A stretch of DNA of 64,000 bases from Trichlorobacter thiogenes (GTDB lineage Bacteria; Desulfobacterota; Desulfuromonadia; Geobacterales; Pseudopelobacteraceae). Below the pieces are notes generated by a model. It did not search any database, was not told the origin of the DNA, and saw nothing but the letters and a program-made list of their open reading frames with translations. The stretch spans positions 1 through 64,000 of the forward strand of contig NZ_FUWR01000003.1 of NCBI RefSeq assembly GCF_900167465.1, in the 5' to 3' direction. The translations under genes were made by a program, and so were the position numbers. Position 1 is the first letter of the stretch. Each line of letters starts with the position of its first letter. Of this stretch, positions 43,435 to 52,014 are shown piece by piece.

Positions 43435-44242
43435 GCGCTGGACCATAGCCCGTCATACGGTGCAGCTGCTGATGATTGCCCTGCTGGCCTCCCCCTTGGC
43501 CGGTCTGGCAATCTTCAGGGGCAACCTGGCAGCTGCAGAGCTGCTGGGATTGCCTCTTGCTGATCCACTGGCTTTTTTACAGGCGACCCTGGGTGGACTG
43601 GTCTTTGTCGTTTCCTATCTACTCAGTACTCTGGCCGTGGTCGCTTTTTATTTCCTGCTGGGTGGACGAACATTCTGCGGCTGGGTCTGCCCGGTGGGGC
43701 TGATTACGGAACTTGCTGACAAGCTGCGCAAAAAACTGGGAACCGGGGCTACGGTTCTGCCCCTAAACCTCAATCGCTGGAGCTTACTGCTGGTGCTGGC
43801 AGTGGTGACCATCACCGGTATTCCGCTTTTTGAGGTGGTCTCTCCCATCGGGATCATCAACCGGGCAGTTGTCTTCGGTTCGCTCCTGCCCCTGCTGTTG
43901 GTGGCAGCCATCCTGCTGACAGAGCTGCTGGTTGCCCGGCGGGTTTGGTGCCGTTCACTCTGCCCTTTGGGAGGATTCTATAGTCTGCTAGCAGGAGCAA
44001 GCCCGCTACGGATCGGATTTATTGCTGAACGCTGTACGCACTGCAACGACTGCCTCAAGGTCTGTCCGGTGGAAGAGGTGCTGCAACCCTCGTTGGAACT
44101 GAATCAACCCCAGGTGGCTGCTGGAGACTGCACTCGCTGCATGGCCTGTCTTGATGCTTGTCCGTCAAAGGCGCTCACTATTTCCGTTGGTTATCACTCA
44201 CGTTCAAAAGACACAACAGACCCCCACAAAGGAGGCCGATGA
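43424..44242 (+). CDS. napH: NapH, membrane quinol dehydrogenase component
   Basis: A 272-residue membrane protein with about four or five helices. Two C-x3-CP motifs occur in loops (CGWVCPVG and CRSLCPLGG), typical of NapH/NosR relatives. The C-terminus has two [4Fe-4S] sets (CTHCNDCLKVCP and CTRCMACLDACP). ATG 43424 lies inside napG and gives the family N-terminus; earlier frames do not. Its stop overlaps a possible ATG of the next gene. It should oxidise menaquinol and pass electrons to NapG. Confidence 0.92.
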   Translation: MNFKRWTIARHTVQLLMIALLASPLAGLAIFRGNLAAAELLGLPLADPLAFLQATLGGLVFVVSYLLSTLAVVAFYFLLGGRTFCGWVCPVGLITELADKLRKKLGTGATVLPLNLNRWSLLLVLAVVTITGIPLFEVVSPIGIINRAVVFGSLLPLLLVAAILLTELLVARRVWCRSLCPLGGFYSLLAGASPLRIGFIAERCTHCNDCLKVCPVEEVLQPSLELNQPQVAAGDCTRCMACLDACPSKALTISVGYHSRSKDTTDPHKGGR

Positions 44243-44547
44243 TGAAACGCTTTGCACAGCTTGTATCCCTGATTTTCTGCTTGCTGCTGCTGGTTTTAAC
44301 CCCTGTCTATGCCGATGATCAGCCTGAGCCCAATCTGGCTGCCGATGCAGTGAAGGCGGAAAAGCATCCACCGGTTATACCTCACGGTGTGCAGGATGAT
44401 GCCGATGGGGCTACCTGCAATGGCTGCCATACCGGCAGCCTGAAGATGGCACCCCACCCTGATCGACTGAACTGCACCCAGTGCCACGTACCGGGTGAGG
44501 TTAAAAAGGCGGTTAAAAAGGGGAGTAAAAAAGGGAACAAAAAGTAA
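44242..44547 (+). CDS. Short diheme cytochrome c, NapB-like
   Basis: A 101-residue exported protein with a signal peptide (about 1-25, VYADD) and two CxxCH motifs (CNGCH and CTQCH). HPPVIPHGVQD and NCTQCHVPG match the corresponding NapB segments, but the part between the hemes is much shorter than in NapB and the tail is Lys-rich (KKAVKKGSKKGNKK). ATG 44242 is set 6 bases after GGAGG. It is probably the electron acceptor for NapGH and donor to NapA; the reduced size makes direct NapB function unproven. Confidence 0.82.
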   Translation: MKRFAQLVSLIFCLLLLVLTPVYADDQPEPNLAADAVKAEKHPPVIPHGVQDDADGATCNGCHTGSLKMAPHPDRLNCTQCHVPGEVKKAVKKGSKKGNKK

Positions 44548-44652
44548 CCGACCGATCAGGCTGAGCTGTTTTAAAGCTGCTGAGTATCCATCGAGACCAC
44601 TAGATTGGTGTTTCGACATATCATTTTAACAAGTAAGAGGGGGGGTGAAGGG

Positions 44653-45117
44653 ATGGGATCTTTTTTAAGTGGTAAACGACTGCAAATTGCTGTCATTGCC
44701 GCTATCTGCGCAGTGTTGTTTGGTGTTTTCCTGTTGTTGGGTCCACCACAACTGCTGGCAAAGTCTGAATCTCCGGACTTTTGTGCCAGCTGCCATGTCA
44801 TGGAAGCCCAGCACACTGCGTTCATGCACTCCGGTGCACACCGGCGCAACAAATGTGTTGATTGCCACCTGCCCAACGATGGCATTGCCATGCACTACAT
44901 CTGGAAATCCATCGACGGCATGAAAGACGTACTGTTCTTCTACTCCGGCAAGGTTCCGGAGAAGATCACGCTGTCTGAGCATGGCGCCAAGGTGGTCAAG
45001 GCCAACTGCATCAGATGCCACAGCACACTGGTGTCACAGATGGATACCTCGCGTGACTGCTGGAAATGTCACCGCCGTATAACCCACACCGGTGTCGGCA
45101 GTATAGAGACCAACTAA
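44653..45117 (+). CDS. nrfH: NrfH, tetraheme quinol dehydrogenase (NapC/NirT family)
   Basis: A 154-residue membrane-anchored cytochrome. One N-terminal helix (about 9-30) is followed by four CxxCH motifs (CASCH, CVDCH, CIRCH, CWKCH), with CASCHVME like the Met-ligated first heme of NrfH. It oxidises menaquinol and supplies NrfA. As no NapC gene is present, it may also feed NapA. ATG 44653 follows a G-rich ribosome site; the frame upstream is not conserved. It lies 30 bases before nrfA. Confidence 0.92.
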   Translation: MGSFLSGKRLQIAVIAAICAVLFGVFLLLGPPQLLAKSESPDFCASCHVMEAQHTAFMHSGAHRRNKCVDCHLPNDGIAMHYIWKSIDGMKDVLFFYSGKVPEKITLSEHGAKVVKANCIRCHSTLVSQMDTSRDCWKCHRRITHTGVGSIETN

Positions 45118-45147
45118 CCCACCCACAACCACCCAGGAGGATTGAGT

Positions 45148-46602
45148 ATGAGAATAAGAATGAAACTGCTTGCAACCCTCATGGCAGCTGCCCTGTGCGG
45201 CTTCATGACAACCGCCTGCGCACCACCCAAGGCTGAAAAGGCAACAATCGCCCCGATTCCTGATGGCACGATTGATCCTGCTGTCTGGGGTAAAAACTAC
45301 CCTGAAGAGTACGAGACCTGGAAGAAAACTGCCGAAGCCACTCCGGAAGGTAAGAGTAAATACAAAAAAGGCAACGACGGCGGCAAGGTCTATGACAAGC
45401 TGTCCGAATATCCCTTTATCGCCCTGCTGTTTAACGGTTGGGGCTTTGGTATCGAGTACAACGAGCCACGCGGCCACGTTCACATGATGAAGGACCAGAA
45501 AGAGATCGACCCTTCACGCCTGAAGGGTGGCGGGGCCTGCCTGACCTGTAAAACCCCCTATGCACCGCAACTGGCCCAGAAGCAGGGCGTTACCTACTTC
45601 TCACAGTCCTATGCCGATGCGGTCAATCAGATCCCCAAAGAGCATCAGGAGATGGGCGTCGCCTGTATCGACTGCCACAACAACAAAGATATGAGCCTGA
45701 AGATCTCCCGTGGCTTTACCCTGTCCAAGGCCCTGGACAAAATGGGAGTCGATCAGACCAAGCTGACCAACCAGGACAAGCGCTCCCTGGTCTGTGCCCA
45801 GTGCCACGTCACCTACACCATCCCCAAAGATGCCAACATGAAGTCACAGGATGTCTTCTTCCCCTGGGATGAAAGCAAATGGGGCAAGATCAGCATTGAA
45901 AACATCATCAAGAAGATGCGCAGCGACAAGTCCTACGGAGAGTGGACCCAGGCCGTAACCGGTTTCAAGATGGCCTACATCCGTCACCCTGAGTTTGAGA
46001 TGTATTCCAACCAGAGCGTACACTGGATGGCTGGTGTTTCCTGTGCAGACTGCCACATGCCGTACACCAAGGTGGGCAGCAAGAAGATCTCTGACCACCG
46101 GATCATGAGCCCGCTCAAGAACGACTTTAAAGGCTGCAAGCAGTGCCACAGTGAAACCTCTGAATGGTTGAAGAATCAGGTTATTACCATTCAGGACCGT
46201 GCTGCATCCCAGTACATCCGCTCCGGCTATGCCCTGGCCACCGTTGCCAAGCTGTTTGAACTGACCCACAAGCAGCAGGCAGCAGGCAAGCAGGTAGATC
46301 AGAAACTGTACGACCAAGCCAAGTTCTACTACGAAGAAGGTTTCTATCGTAACCTGTTCTTTGGCGCCGAGAACTCCATCGGTTTCCACAATCCGACCGA
46401 AGCGATGCGTATCCTTGGTGATGCAACCATGTTTGCCGGCAAGGCCGACGGTCTGTTGCGCCAGGCACTGACCAAGGCCGGTGTGGATGTGCCGGTGAAG
46501 ATTGATCTGGAGCTGGCCAAGTACACCAACAACCGTGGAGCCAAGAAGCTGATGTTCAAGCCTGAGCAGGAGTTGAAAGACCCCTACGGCGAAATGAAGT
46601 AA
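45148..46602 (+). CDS. nrfA: Pentaheme ammonia-forming nitrite reductase
   Basis: A 484-residue enzyme reducing nitrite to ammonium with six electrons. The hemes are at Cys131 (CLTCK, Lys135 axial ligand), 173, 216, 299 and 330. Arg108, Tyr223 and His280 fit the active site. The calcium ligands of classical NrfA are missing: Glu is Thr222 (CHVTY), and the K-x-Q is Tyr277-Ile-Arg279. This matches the arginine-containing subclass described for Geobacter lovleyi NrfA. The N-terminus ends TTACAPP, possibly a lipoprotein site. ATG 45148 has AGGAGG at good spacing; TTG 45142 is too close. Confidence 0.95.
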   Translation: MRIRMKLLATLMAAALCGFMTTACAPPKAEKATIAPIPDGTIDPAVWGKNYPEEYETWKKTAEATPEGKSKYKKGNDGGKVYDKLSEYPFIALLFNGWGFGIEYNEPRGHVHMMKDQKEIDPSRLKGGGACLTCKTPYAPQLAQKQGVTYFSQSYADAVNQIPKEHQEMGVACIDCHNNKDMSLKISRGFTLSKALDKMGVDQTKLTNQDKRSLVCAQCHVTYTIPKDANMKSQDVFFPWDESKWGKISIENIIKKMRSDKSYGEWTQAVTGFKMAYIRHPEFEMYSNQSVHWMAGVSCADCHMPYTKVGSKKISDHRIMSPLKNDFKGCKQCHSETSEWLKNQVITIQDRAASQYIRSGYALATVAKLFELTHKQQAAGKQVDQKLYDQAKFYYEEGFYRNLFFGAENSIGFHNPTEAMRILGDATMFAGKADGLLRQALTKAGVDVPVKIDLELAKYTNNRGAKKLMFKPEQELKDPYGEMK

Positions 46603-46649
46603 TTTTTGAAGTAGCTCAGGGTAGCGTAAGCAACAACACTAACCTGAAA

Positions 46650-46683
46650 CAACGGGCTGCCGGATGATTCCGGCAGCCCGTTG
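46650..46683. terminator. Bidirectional terminator after nrfA
   Basis: A perfect 15-bp stem (CAACGGGCTGCCGGA and its complement) with a TGAT loop lies 47 bases after nrfA and 39 bases after the convergent PilZ gene's stop. T run is short on both strands. Confidence 0.78.
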
Positions 46684-46722
46684 TACTATGGCATCATAAA
46701 GCGAAAAGACAATCACACCAGA

Positions 46723-47433
46723 CTAAGACACGATCTCCTTAACCTCCCGAATAATCTCAACCTGCCGCTGAAAGACATACTGTGAGATCTGACGTTCAAG
46801 CAGCTTTTCCGGGTTGATGGCAAACCGGTAGCTGTAGGGAGAACGATCCCCGTTAATAGTGACCAACGTTGCTGGAATACTGATTGGGATAGGTTGACCG
46901 GTTTCAGGGCTTAGCAGGGTAAACTGCGCCGTGGTTTCTACACCTGTTTCCAGCGGGCAGGTATAGTCAATCACGACACCAAAGCCGGACAGAGAGAGAT
47001 CAGTTAATCTCCCTTCAACAACTCCTTGGGATGAGGTAATCGCCACATTCACCGGAGCATCCACCTCTACCCTGACAAAGCTCCGGCGCTCTGCCATGAT
47101 CTCTACGTAGGAAAATTTCACAAAGGTTGCGGCCCTTTTCCTGACATTGACATACTGGGCCTGGGCAAACAGGTCATGTTTAAAAAGTGGACTGCGAATA
47201 AAGGTGGAGCGGGCCTGTTCAATGGTAAAGGCCTGCATTTCCTGCACATCCAGATCAACAACACCCCTGCTGATGGAGGCGATGGTTGCCGGATAGGAAA
47301 GCGGAATCCCCTTGTAATAATTGATCAGTTTAAGGGGTTTCTTGATATTTGCCTCCAGAATGGCAAGGATCTCAACCTGATCATCATCAAAATTTTTCTG
47401 AATGCGAGTGCTAAAGAGGTCAGTACTGGTCAT
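46723..47433 (-). CDS. PilZ domain protein (YcgR-like)
   Basis: A 236-residue c-di-GMP effector candidate. The N-terminal half (about 1-110, with LINYYKGIPLSYPATIASIS) resembles the YcgR-N fold. The PilZ domain carries ERRSFVRV (RxxxR) and DLSLSGFGV (D/N-x-S-x2-G), the c-di-GMP-binding elements. It probably adjusts motility or surface traits. It could respond to the GGDEF-EAL protein at 29317. The HDOD gene upstream is separated by 59 bases. Confidence 0.86.
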   Translation of the reverse strand: MTSTDLFSTRIQKNFDDDQVEILAILEANIKKPLKLINYYKGIPLSYPATIASISRGVVDLDVQEMQAFTIEQARSTFIRSPLFKHDLFAQAQYVNVRKRAATFVKFSYVEIMAERRSFVRVEVDAPVNVAITSSQGVVEGRLTDLSLSGFGVVIDYTCPLETGVETTAQFTLLSPETGQPIPISIPATLVTINGDRSPYSYRFAINPEKLLERQISQYVFQRQVEIIREVKEIVS

Positions 47434-47492
47434 GAGATACCTATTACCGGAGTGTGCTGTTTATCATAGTCTCTAGCAGGGTAAAAGAGCTG

Positions 47493-48314
47493 CTAGGCGC
47501 AGGCGGCCTGCATGTCTGCTTCAAGCGTCATCAGGGCATTTTCATCAATGTGTAACGCCAGAATTTCTGAGTTCGCATCCGACGGCTGAACCAGCCGTGG
47601 ATAGAGGTTCAGGTTGTATTGCATACTATTGAAATTAACCAGCCGGACTATGGCCAGCAGCGTATCAGAGGCATCAAAGATATCTGCATGATGGTGGGCT
47701 GCGATAGCACAGTACACGGGAGGGATATCCCAGTGATTCATGATGCGGACCCCTTGCTCCACATGCATATCTGAAAACACATCCAACAGGGTCTCAAGAT
47801 CAAGATCCAGTTCGATCTCCCGGGCTTGCCAGATCCGCTCCATCGCCTTAAGCAGGTAGAGCTTGCCGATATCATGCAGCAGGCCGGCCAGATAGGCCTG
47901 ATCTGCCAGTTCACGATGACCACTGCTGATGGCAAGAGAGCGGCAGCCCAGCGCGCAGGCGTGGGAGTGCAGCCAGAGATCACGCATGACCGCATTTACT
48001 ATGGAAAGCTCTGAGGTATGCAGAGCGGCCTGCGAGGCTGCCATTGCCAGGCTGGTGATCTGCTTGCTCCCCAGACGATTGACGGCATCCTTAATGGTTT
48101 CAGAGCGGGTACGTCCCACGTAGGCCGATGAATTGGCCATCCTGAGCACCTGAATGGCAAGCGCCTGGTCCTTCTGGATAATTTCAGTAACCCGATCAAT
48201 CTCTACGGTGGGGTCAGTCAACAACTGGAGCAGTTCCAGAGCAACCGGATTAAATACCGGTAGTTCAATCGGCTGCAGGCAGATCTGGTAGCGAAGATCA
48301 AGTGAGAATCCCAT
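47493..48314 (-). CDS. HDOD domain protein
   Basis: A 273-residue HDOD-domain signalling protein: ELPVFNPVALELLQLL, QKDQALAIQVLRMANSSAY, AVNRLGSKQITSLAM, then AGLLHDIGKLYLL and IAAHHH. It retains the HD pair, unlike many HDOD proteins, but hydrolase activity is not established for the family. ATG 48314 has AAGGGGATAGAT upstream; the reading from 48404 adds an unrelated segment. Confidence 0.84.
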   Translation of the reverse strand: MGFSLDLRYQICLQPIELPVFNPVALELLQLLTDPTVEIDRVTEIIQKDQALAIQVLRMANSSAYVGRTRSETIKDAVNRLGSKQITSLAMAASQAALHTSELSIVNAVMRDLWLHSHACALGCRSLAISSGHRELADQAYLAGLLHDIGKLYLLKAMERIWQAREIELDLDLETLLDVFSDMHVEQGVRIMNHWDIPPVYCAIAAHHHADIFDASDTLLAIVRLVNFNSMQYNLNLYPRLVQPSDANSEILALHIDENALMTLEADMQAACA

Positions 48315-48521
48315 ATCTATCCCCTTAGGAAGACCTGCAGCCAGACAGATTGGCCACACGATCCCGAAACAACAGTGCCTGATAAACTCAGATATTATAA
48401 CCACTTTAAACTAGTTTAATTGAATCAAAACATATCATTACACTATTATCCCACGTAATGTGAACTAAATATGCCCTGTTGTTTCAGATTACCTGAAACT
48501 GTTGGTAACCACAGGACAAAA

Positions 48522-48559
48522 AAAAACGGGCAGCCCCCTTGCTGGAGCTGCCCGTTTTT
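48522..48559 (-). terminator. Terminator after the zinc-ribbon operon
   Basis: AAAAACGGGCAGC (48522-48534) pairs perfectly with GCTGCCCGTTTTT (48547-48559). The minus-strand copy ends in a T run 22 bases after the zinc-ribbon gene. The rest of 48315-48521 is AT-rich, contains likely promoter sequence for the HDOD gene and no gene. Confidence 0.9.
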
Positions 48560-48580
48560 ACTGAAAATCAGATAGGTATA

Positions 48581-48823
48581 TCAATACCCTATCCCGGCTG
48601 CCTGTATACTGGCTGGATCACTGGCATGGCAGGGGGTAACCCCATAGACCATACCGCATTCTGGGCAACGATCTTCCATGGTCTTCATCAGGAAGGTTGT
48701 GCCGCATCCTTCGCAGACCAGCCGGGTCTCAACCGGCATAGCCATTGCGCTGTATCCCATCATCCGCAGCTTATCAACCACTCCTGCTCCACCACCAAAA
48801 CTTCCATCACATCCCTGATGCAT
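48581..48823 (-). CDS. Small zinc-ribbon protein, unknown
   Basis: An 80-residue protein with one zinc ribbon: CEGCGTTF (Cys37/40) and CPECGMVYG. A Gly-rich N-terminus (GCDGSFGGGAG) and a tail with no known motif flank it. No family name is evident. AAAGGAG precedes the ATG, 23 bases after the ABC ATPase stop, so it is the last gene of the substrate-binding/GTPase/ATPase set. A metal-carrier or assembly role is possible but only inferred from company. Confidence 0.75.
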   Translation of the reverse strand: MHQGCDGSFGGGAGVVDKLRMMGYSAMAMPVETRLVCEGCGTTFLMKTMEDRCPECGMVYGVTPCHASDPASIQAAGIGY

Positions 48824-48846
48824 GTTCGTATCTCCTTTTCTCTGTT

Positions 48847-49851
48847 TTATAGTTCCTCTAATGTTTCCCCAAACCTGATCCTGTTGCGCAGGGCCAGCAG
48901 GGTATTATCCAGCTCTTCCAGTCTGGATAGATTCTTCCGTTCAGCGTCGCTTGATGCAATGATCTTGGCAATGCCGCCGTTTTTGATCACCAGTCGTTTG
49001 TCCCCCATCAGCGCCAGAATCGGGTCATGGGTGGCCATCAGGATAATCTTTTCCTGCTTCACCAGCAGTTCCAGTGCCTTTTTACGATCAATACCGGCGT
49101 TCTCAATCTCATCAATCAGCACAATCGGTGATTTGCTCAAAATCGCCATGTCAGCAATCATCAGGGCACGGGACTGACCGCCGCTTAAGGAGGTAACCGG
49201 TGTATCCGGTTTAAACTGCTCACCGGCCAGCTGATTGGCCTGTTCCAGAATCCGTGCCACCTTTTCTTCCGGGTCAGGCACCAGACGGCTTTCCGCATGC
49301 ATCCGCACAAACTCCTCAGCGGTCAGGTCCATTACAAAGTTCATGTTCTGGGAGAGCTGGGCCACCAGTTTATGCTCGGTTGAAAAGCGCCATTTATTGT
49401 CCGGCACACCGCCATTGATCAGGATCTTGCGTTTGGTGGGGGTATCCCCCTGAGCCACCCACTCAATATCCGCCAACAGGCGACTCTTGCCGGAACCGGT
49501 GGGACCGACAATACAGATCACTTCACCCGGCTTCAGCGTCAGCTCCAGCTGTTCAGCACTACCGGTCTTATCAAAACCACCGATAATGGTCAGTGATTCC
49601 ACCTTTTCAGCAGCCTCATCCAGGGCCAGCATACCGGCCATAAAATCATGCAGGCTCTGTTGCAGCTGTTCCTGACTGATCCCCAGATCAAGCAGATGAT
49701 CCGGGTCAAGCCTGTCCAGATACTGTTGCAGGGTCTGCTCTGTGGCCTGTAGCTGCAGGCCGAATGAGCCGAAGAAATCCTCCAACCAGGGATAGTCGGC
49801 CAGCAACTGCTTTAAGGGCTGTAATACTAGATCTTGGTAGTGCATGGTCAA
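48847..49851 (-). CDS. Soluble ABC ATPase with N-terminal helical module
   Basis: A 334-residue ABC-type ATPase: Walker A GPTGSGKS (116-123), signature LSGGQSRA, Walker B IVLIDEIENAG, and switch His in MATHD. No membrane partner is encoded nearby. Residues 1-80 (YPWLEDFFGSFGLQL, then TLQQYLDRL, and GISQEQLQQSL) resemble the DUF1858/ScdA-N helical module without cysteines. A similar module starts the substrate-binding protein of the same set. The gene overlaps the GTPase gene by 4 bp. Function unknown; a soluble assembly or trafficking ATPase is more likely than a transporter. Confidence 0.82.
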   Translation of the reverse strand: MTMHYQDLVLQPLKQLLADYPWLEDFFGSFGLQLQATEQTLQQYLDRLDPDHLLDLGISQEQLQQSLHDFMAGMLALDEAAEKVESLTIIGGFDKTGSAEQLELTLKPGEVICIVGPTGSGKSRLLADIEWVAQGDTPTKRKILINGGVPDNKWRFSTEHKLVAQLSQNMNFVMDLTAEEFVRMHAESRLVPDPEEKVARILEQANQLAGEQFKPDTPVTSLSGGQSRALMIADMAILSKSPIVLIDEIENAGIDRKKALELLVKQEKIILMATHDPILALMGDKRLVIKNGGIAKIIASSDAERKNLSRLEELDNTLLALRNRIRFGETLEEL

Positions 49852-50531
49852 GACTCCATCTTTCTGACGTTTCCTGTCTGATATTCATCACCGATCCTTG
49901 TTTCACCAAGACAGTAGGAGCAGAGCGCTGACGGCATGGAGAAGCGCAGCCGCATCCCTTTCAGGGTCTCAATATCCGAGGCCTCTTCAAACAGAGAGGT
50001 CAGTTCAAAGGCCCCCTGGCCGGTAATACCGTTGATGTTCATGATCACGGCACCGGGGTTGACCTGCTTGACCCGTGAGGCAAACACCTCCCGCTCGGCC
50101 TGGGAGACGATATCTCCCTTGGTGATCACCACGATATCGGCTGATTTCAGCATCGGCCCGATCTTACGGGGGGTGTTGATGCCGCTTAAGTTATCAATCA
50201 CGCAGACCGCTGTAATATCCTTGATATGGGGAGAACAACGGTTGCAGAGACCGGCTGATTCGCTGATCAGAAAATCGCAATCGTTCTCCACCCCCCAGCT
50301 GACGCAGGCCTCGATATTACTGACAAAGTAGTGGTCCGGACACTGGGAGCCAGAAAGCCCCTTCTTGACCAGCACCCCTTTCTTGGCGTAGCTCAGGTCA
50401 TCTTCCGTCATCAGGCAGTCATACTTGACTACCCCGATCTTTTTCTGTTTGGCCTGTAGCGCCTCAATCACCCTCAGAATTACGGAAGTCTTGCCTGATG
50501 ATGGTGGGCCGGATACGGTTAGAAAGTGCAT
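49848..50531 (-). CDS. HypB/CobW-like GTPase
   Basis: A 227-residue P-loop GTPase of the SIMIBI type. The P-loop is GPPSSGKT (8-15). KKIGVVKYDCL, FLISESAGLCNRCSPHI with a C-x2-C, VCVIDNLSGI, and ITKGD (the base-specificity motif in place of NKxD) follow the HypB/UreG/CobW pattern. A second C-x2-C (CSYC) is near the C-terminus. Such enzymes load metal or cofactor into enzymes. No hydrogenase, urease or B12 gene is nearby, so the client is unknown. The ABC ATPase gene overlaps by 4 bp. Confidence 0.78.
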   Translation of the reverse strand: MHFLTVSGPPSSGKTSVILRVIEALQAKQKKIGVVKYDCLMTEDDLSYAKKGVLVKKGLSGSQCPDHYFVSNIEACVSWGVENDCDFLISESAGLCNRCSPHIKDITAVCVIDNLSGINTPRKIGPMLKSADIVVITKGDIVSQAEREVFASRVKQVNPGAVIMNINGITGQGAFELTSLFEEASDIETLKGMRLRFSMPSALCSYCLGETRIGDEYQTGNVRKMES

Positions 50532-50568
50532 GGTTGTTCTCCTTGTACTTCAAAAATCAAAGGCAATG

Positions 50569-50705
50569 GCACGCGGATGACGCTGATCTTGGCGGATTAA
50601 CGCGGATAAAGAAGGTTTTTGGAATTGATCCTTGTCTTTATCTGCTTTCTTTATTGTATGTTTAAAAATCTGTGTAAATCAGCTCAATCCGCGTTATCCG
50701 CGTGC
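50569..50705. repeat. Long intergenic inverted repeat, CGCGGAT family
   Basis: GCACGCGGAT at 50569-50578 and GATTAACGCGGAT at 50595-50607 face AATCCGCGTTATCCGCGTGC at 50686-50705; CTGATCTTGGC/AAATCAGC pair inside. It fills the gap between the substrate-binding gene and the GTPase gene. Confidence 0.72.
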
Positions 50706-50726
50706 TATCATCATGGCCTTTTATCA

Positions 50727-51959
50727 TTAATCTGCATTCATCGCTTCTTCAAACAGCCCTACCGTGTACCTGATTTGAGCTGCGATATCATGGCTGTAGA
50801 GGTAGTCCCAGCCAACCCACTGCCAGGGGTGCTGCTCCGGCAGCTGGTTCTCCACCTCGGGGTTCAGAGCCGGGAACAACCCACGGTTGGTCAGGGTATC
50901 TCCCACCTCTTTACTGCACAGGAAGTCTGCAATCGGCTGCAACTTAGCCTGTTTATCAGCCTTGGCCAGCATAAAGATCGGGCTGATGATGGCGCCGTCT
51001 TCCGGCCAGACGATCTCCAGACTCTTGACCATGCCAGCCATCCGGCTGAAGAAGTAAGGGATGATGGTGACCGGTGGTTTTTCCTCTGCCACCCGCTGGG
51101 CATTCTTGATCATCTGGGCCGGGTGCATCGATTTCAGCATGCACCGTCCCAGCTTCCTGACCCCCTCATCACCATACATCTTGTGAATGGTGAGCAGGAT
51201 CGCGTTGAACAGGTCAAAATCCCCCACCGGCAGGGCCACCTTCTGCTCAAATTCCGGTTTGAGGATATCTGCCCAGGTACGGGGCACCGGCAGGTCACCA
51301 AGTTCATCATGGTTGACCATGAAGGCAGACGGCACCACTGAAATCAGGCCATAGTGGCCTTTGGGGTCCTTCAGCTCAAGTCCGTCAAAGCTGCGGTTGA
51401 TTGCGTCGCCGGTCAGGTCGGCAAAGACTCCCTGCTCCTTGAACTTGCCGATGGTGGCCGGATCAAAGAAGGTTTCAAAACCGGCTGAGACAAAGATGTC
51501 CGGCAGTTGGTCAGCGGCGGTAACCGTCTGGATATGCTCGTCCATCCAGGCCGAGCCGAGCGAGGCTGCCTCAAACTTGTAGCTGACCGTAACACCGCTC
51601 TCCCTGGTGTACTGTTCGATAAAGCGGTCAAATCCTTCCAGAAGCGGCAGCCGTACCGGGCAGGGCAGCAGGCCGGAGATGCTGATCTCGCTCTGCTCCT
51701 GCTGGGTCTGCTTCATGGTGACATCCACCTGGTTATGCTTTTCATCAACCTTCTGCTGCAGCAGCCCTAAAAAATTATCCAGATCATAGTTCTTGGTCAG
51801 GGCTGCCCGCTCCAGCTTCAGAAAACCACCAACACCGGCCAGCACCTTGGGGTCCTTCAAGTTCTCAAACCCGTTGGCCACCAGCACCTCCAATGTTTCC
51901 GGGTGCTGCTCCAGCAGTTCTTTTATGGTCATATCCTTCTGTATCCGATGTGCGCTCAT
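50727..51959 (-). CDS. Cytoplasmic substrate-binding-like protein with DUF1858-like N-terminus
   Basis: A 410-residue protein without signal peptide. Residues 9-72 (MTIKELLEQHPETLEVLVAN, then LKLERAAL and YDLDNFLGLLQQK) fit DUF1858. The rest (about 90-410) is a periplasmic-binding-protein fold of the AfuA/PotD type (LPDIFVSAGFETFF, PSAFMVNHDELGDLPVPRTW, FMLAKADKQAKLQPIADFL). A binding protein kept in the cytoplasm with no permease gene is unusual. GAGGAGGACGCC precedes the ATG. The upstream region shared with ndh contains a CRP/FNR-like dyad. Confidence 0.82.
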   Translation of the reverse strand: MSAHRIQKDMTIKELLEQHPETLEVLVANGFENLKDPKVLAGVGGFLKLERAALTKNYDLDNFLGLLQQKVDEKHNQVDVTMKQTQQEQSEISISGLLPCPVRLPLLEGFDRFIEQYTRESGVTVSYKFEAASLGSAWMDEHIQTVTAADQLPDIFVSAGFETFFDPATIGKFKEQGVFADLTGDAINRSFDGLELKDPKGHYGLISVVPSAFMVNHDELGDLPVPRTWADILKPEFEQKVALPVGDFDLFNAILLTIHKMYGDEGVRKLGRCMLKSMHPAQMIKNAQRVAEEKPPVTIIPYFFSRMAGMVKSLEIVWPEDGAIISPIFMLAKADKQAKLQPIADFLCSKEVGDTLTNRGLFPALNPEVENQLPEQHPWQWVGWDYLYSHDIAAQIRYTVGLFEEAMNAD

Positions 51960-52014
51960 GGCGTCCTCCTCGTTTAATCTGGTATCACCATAACCGGATC
52001 AATCTTCTTGCACA

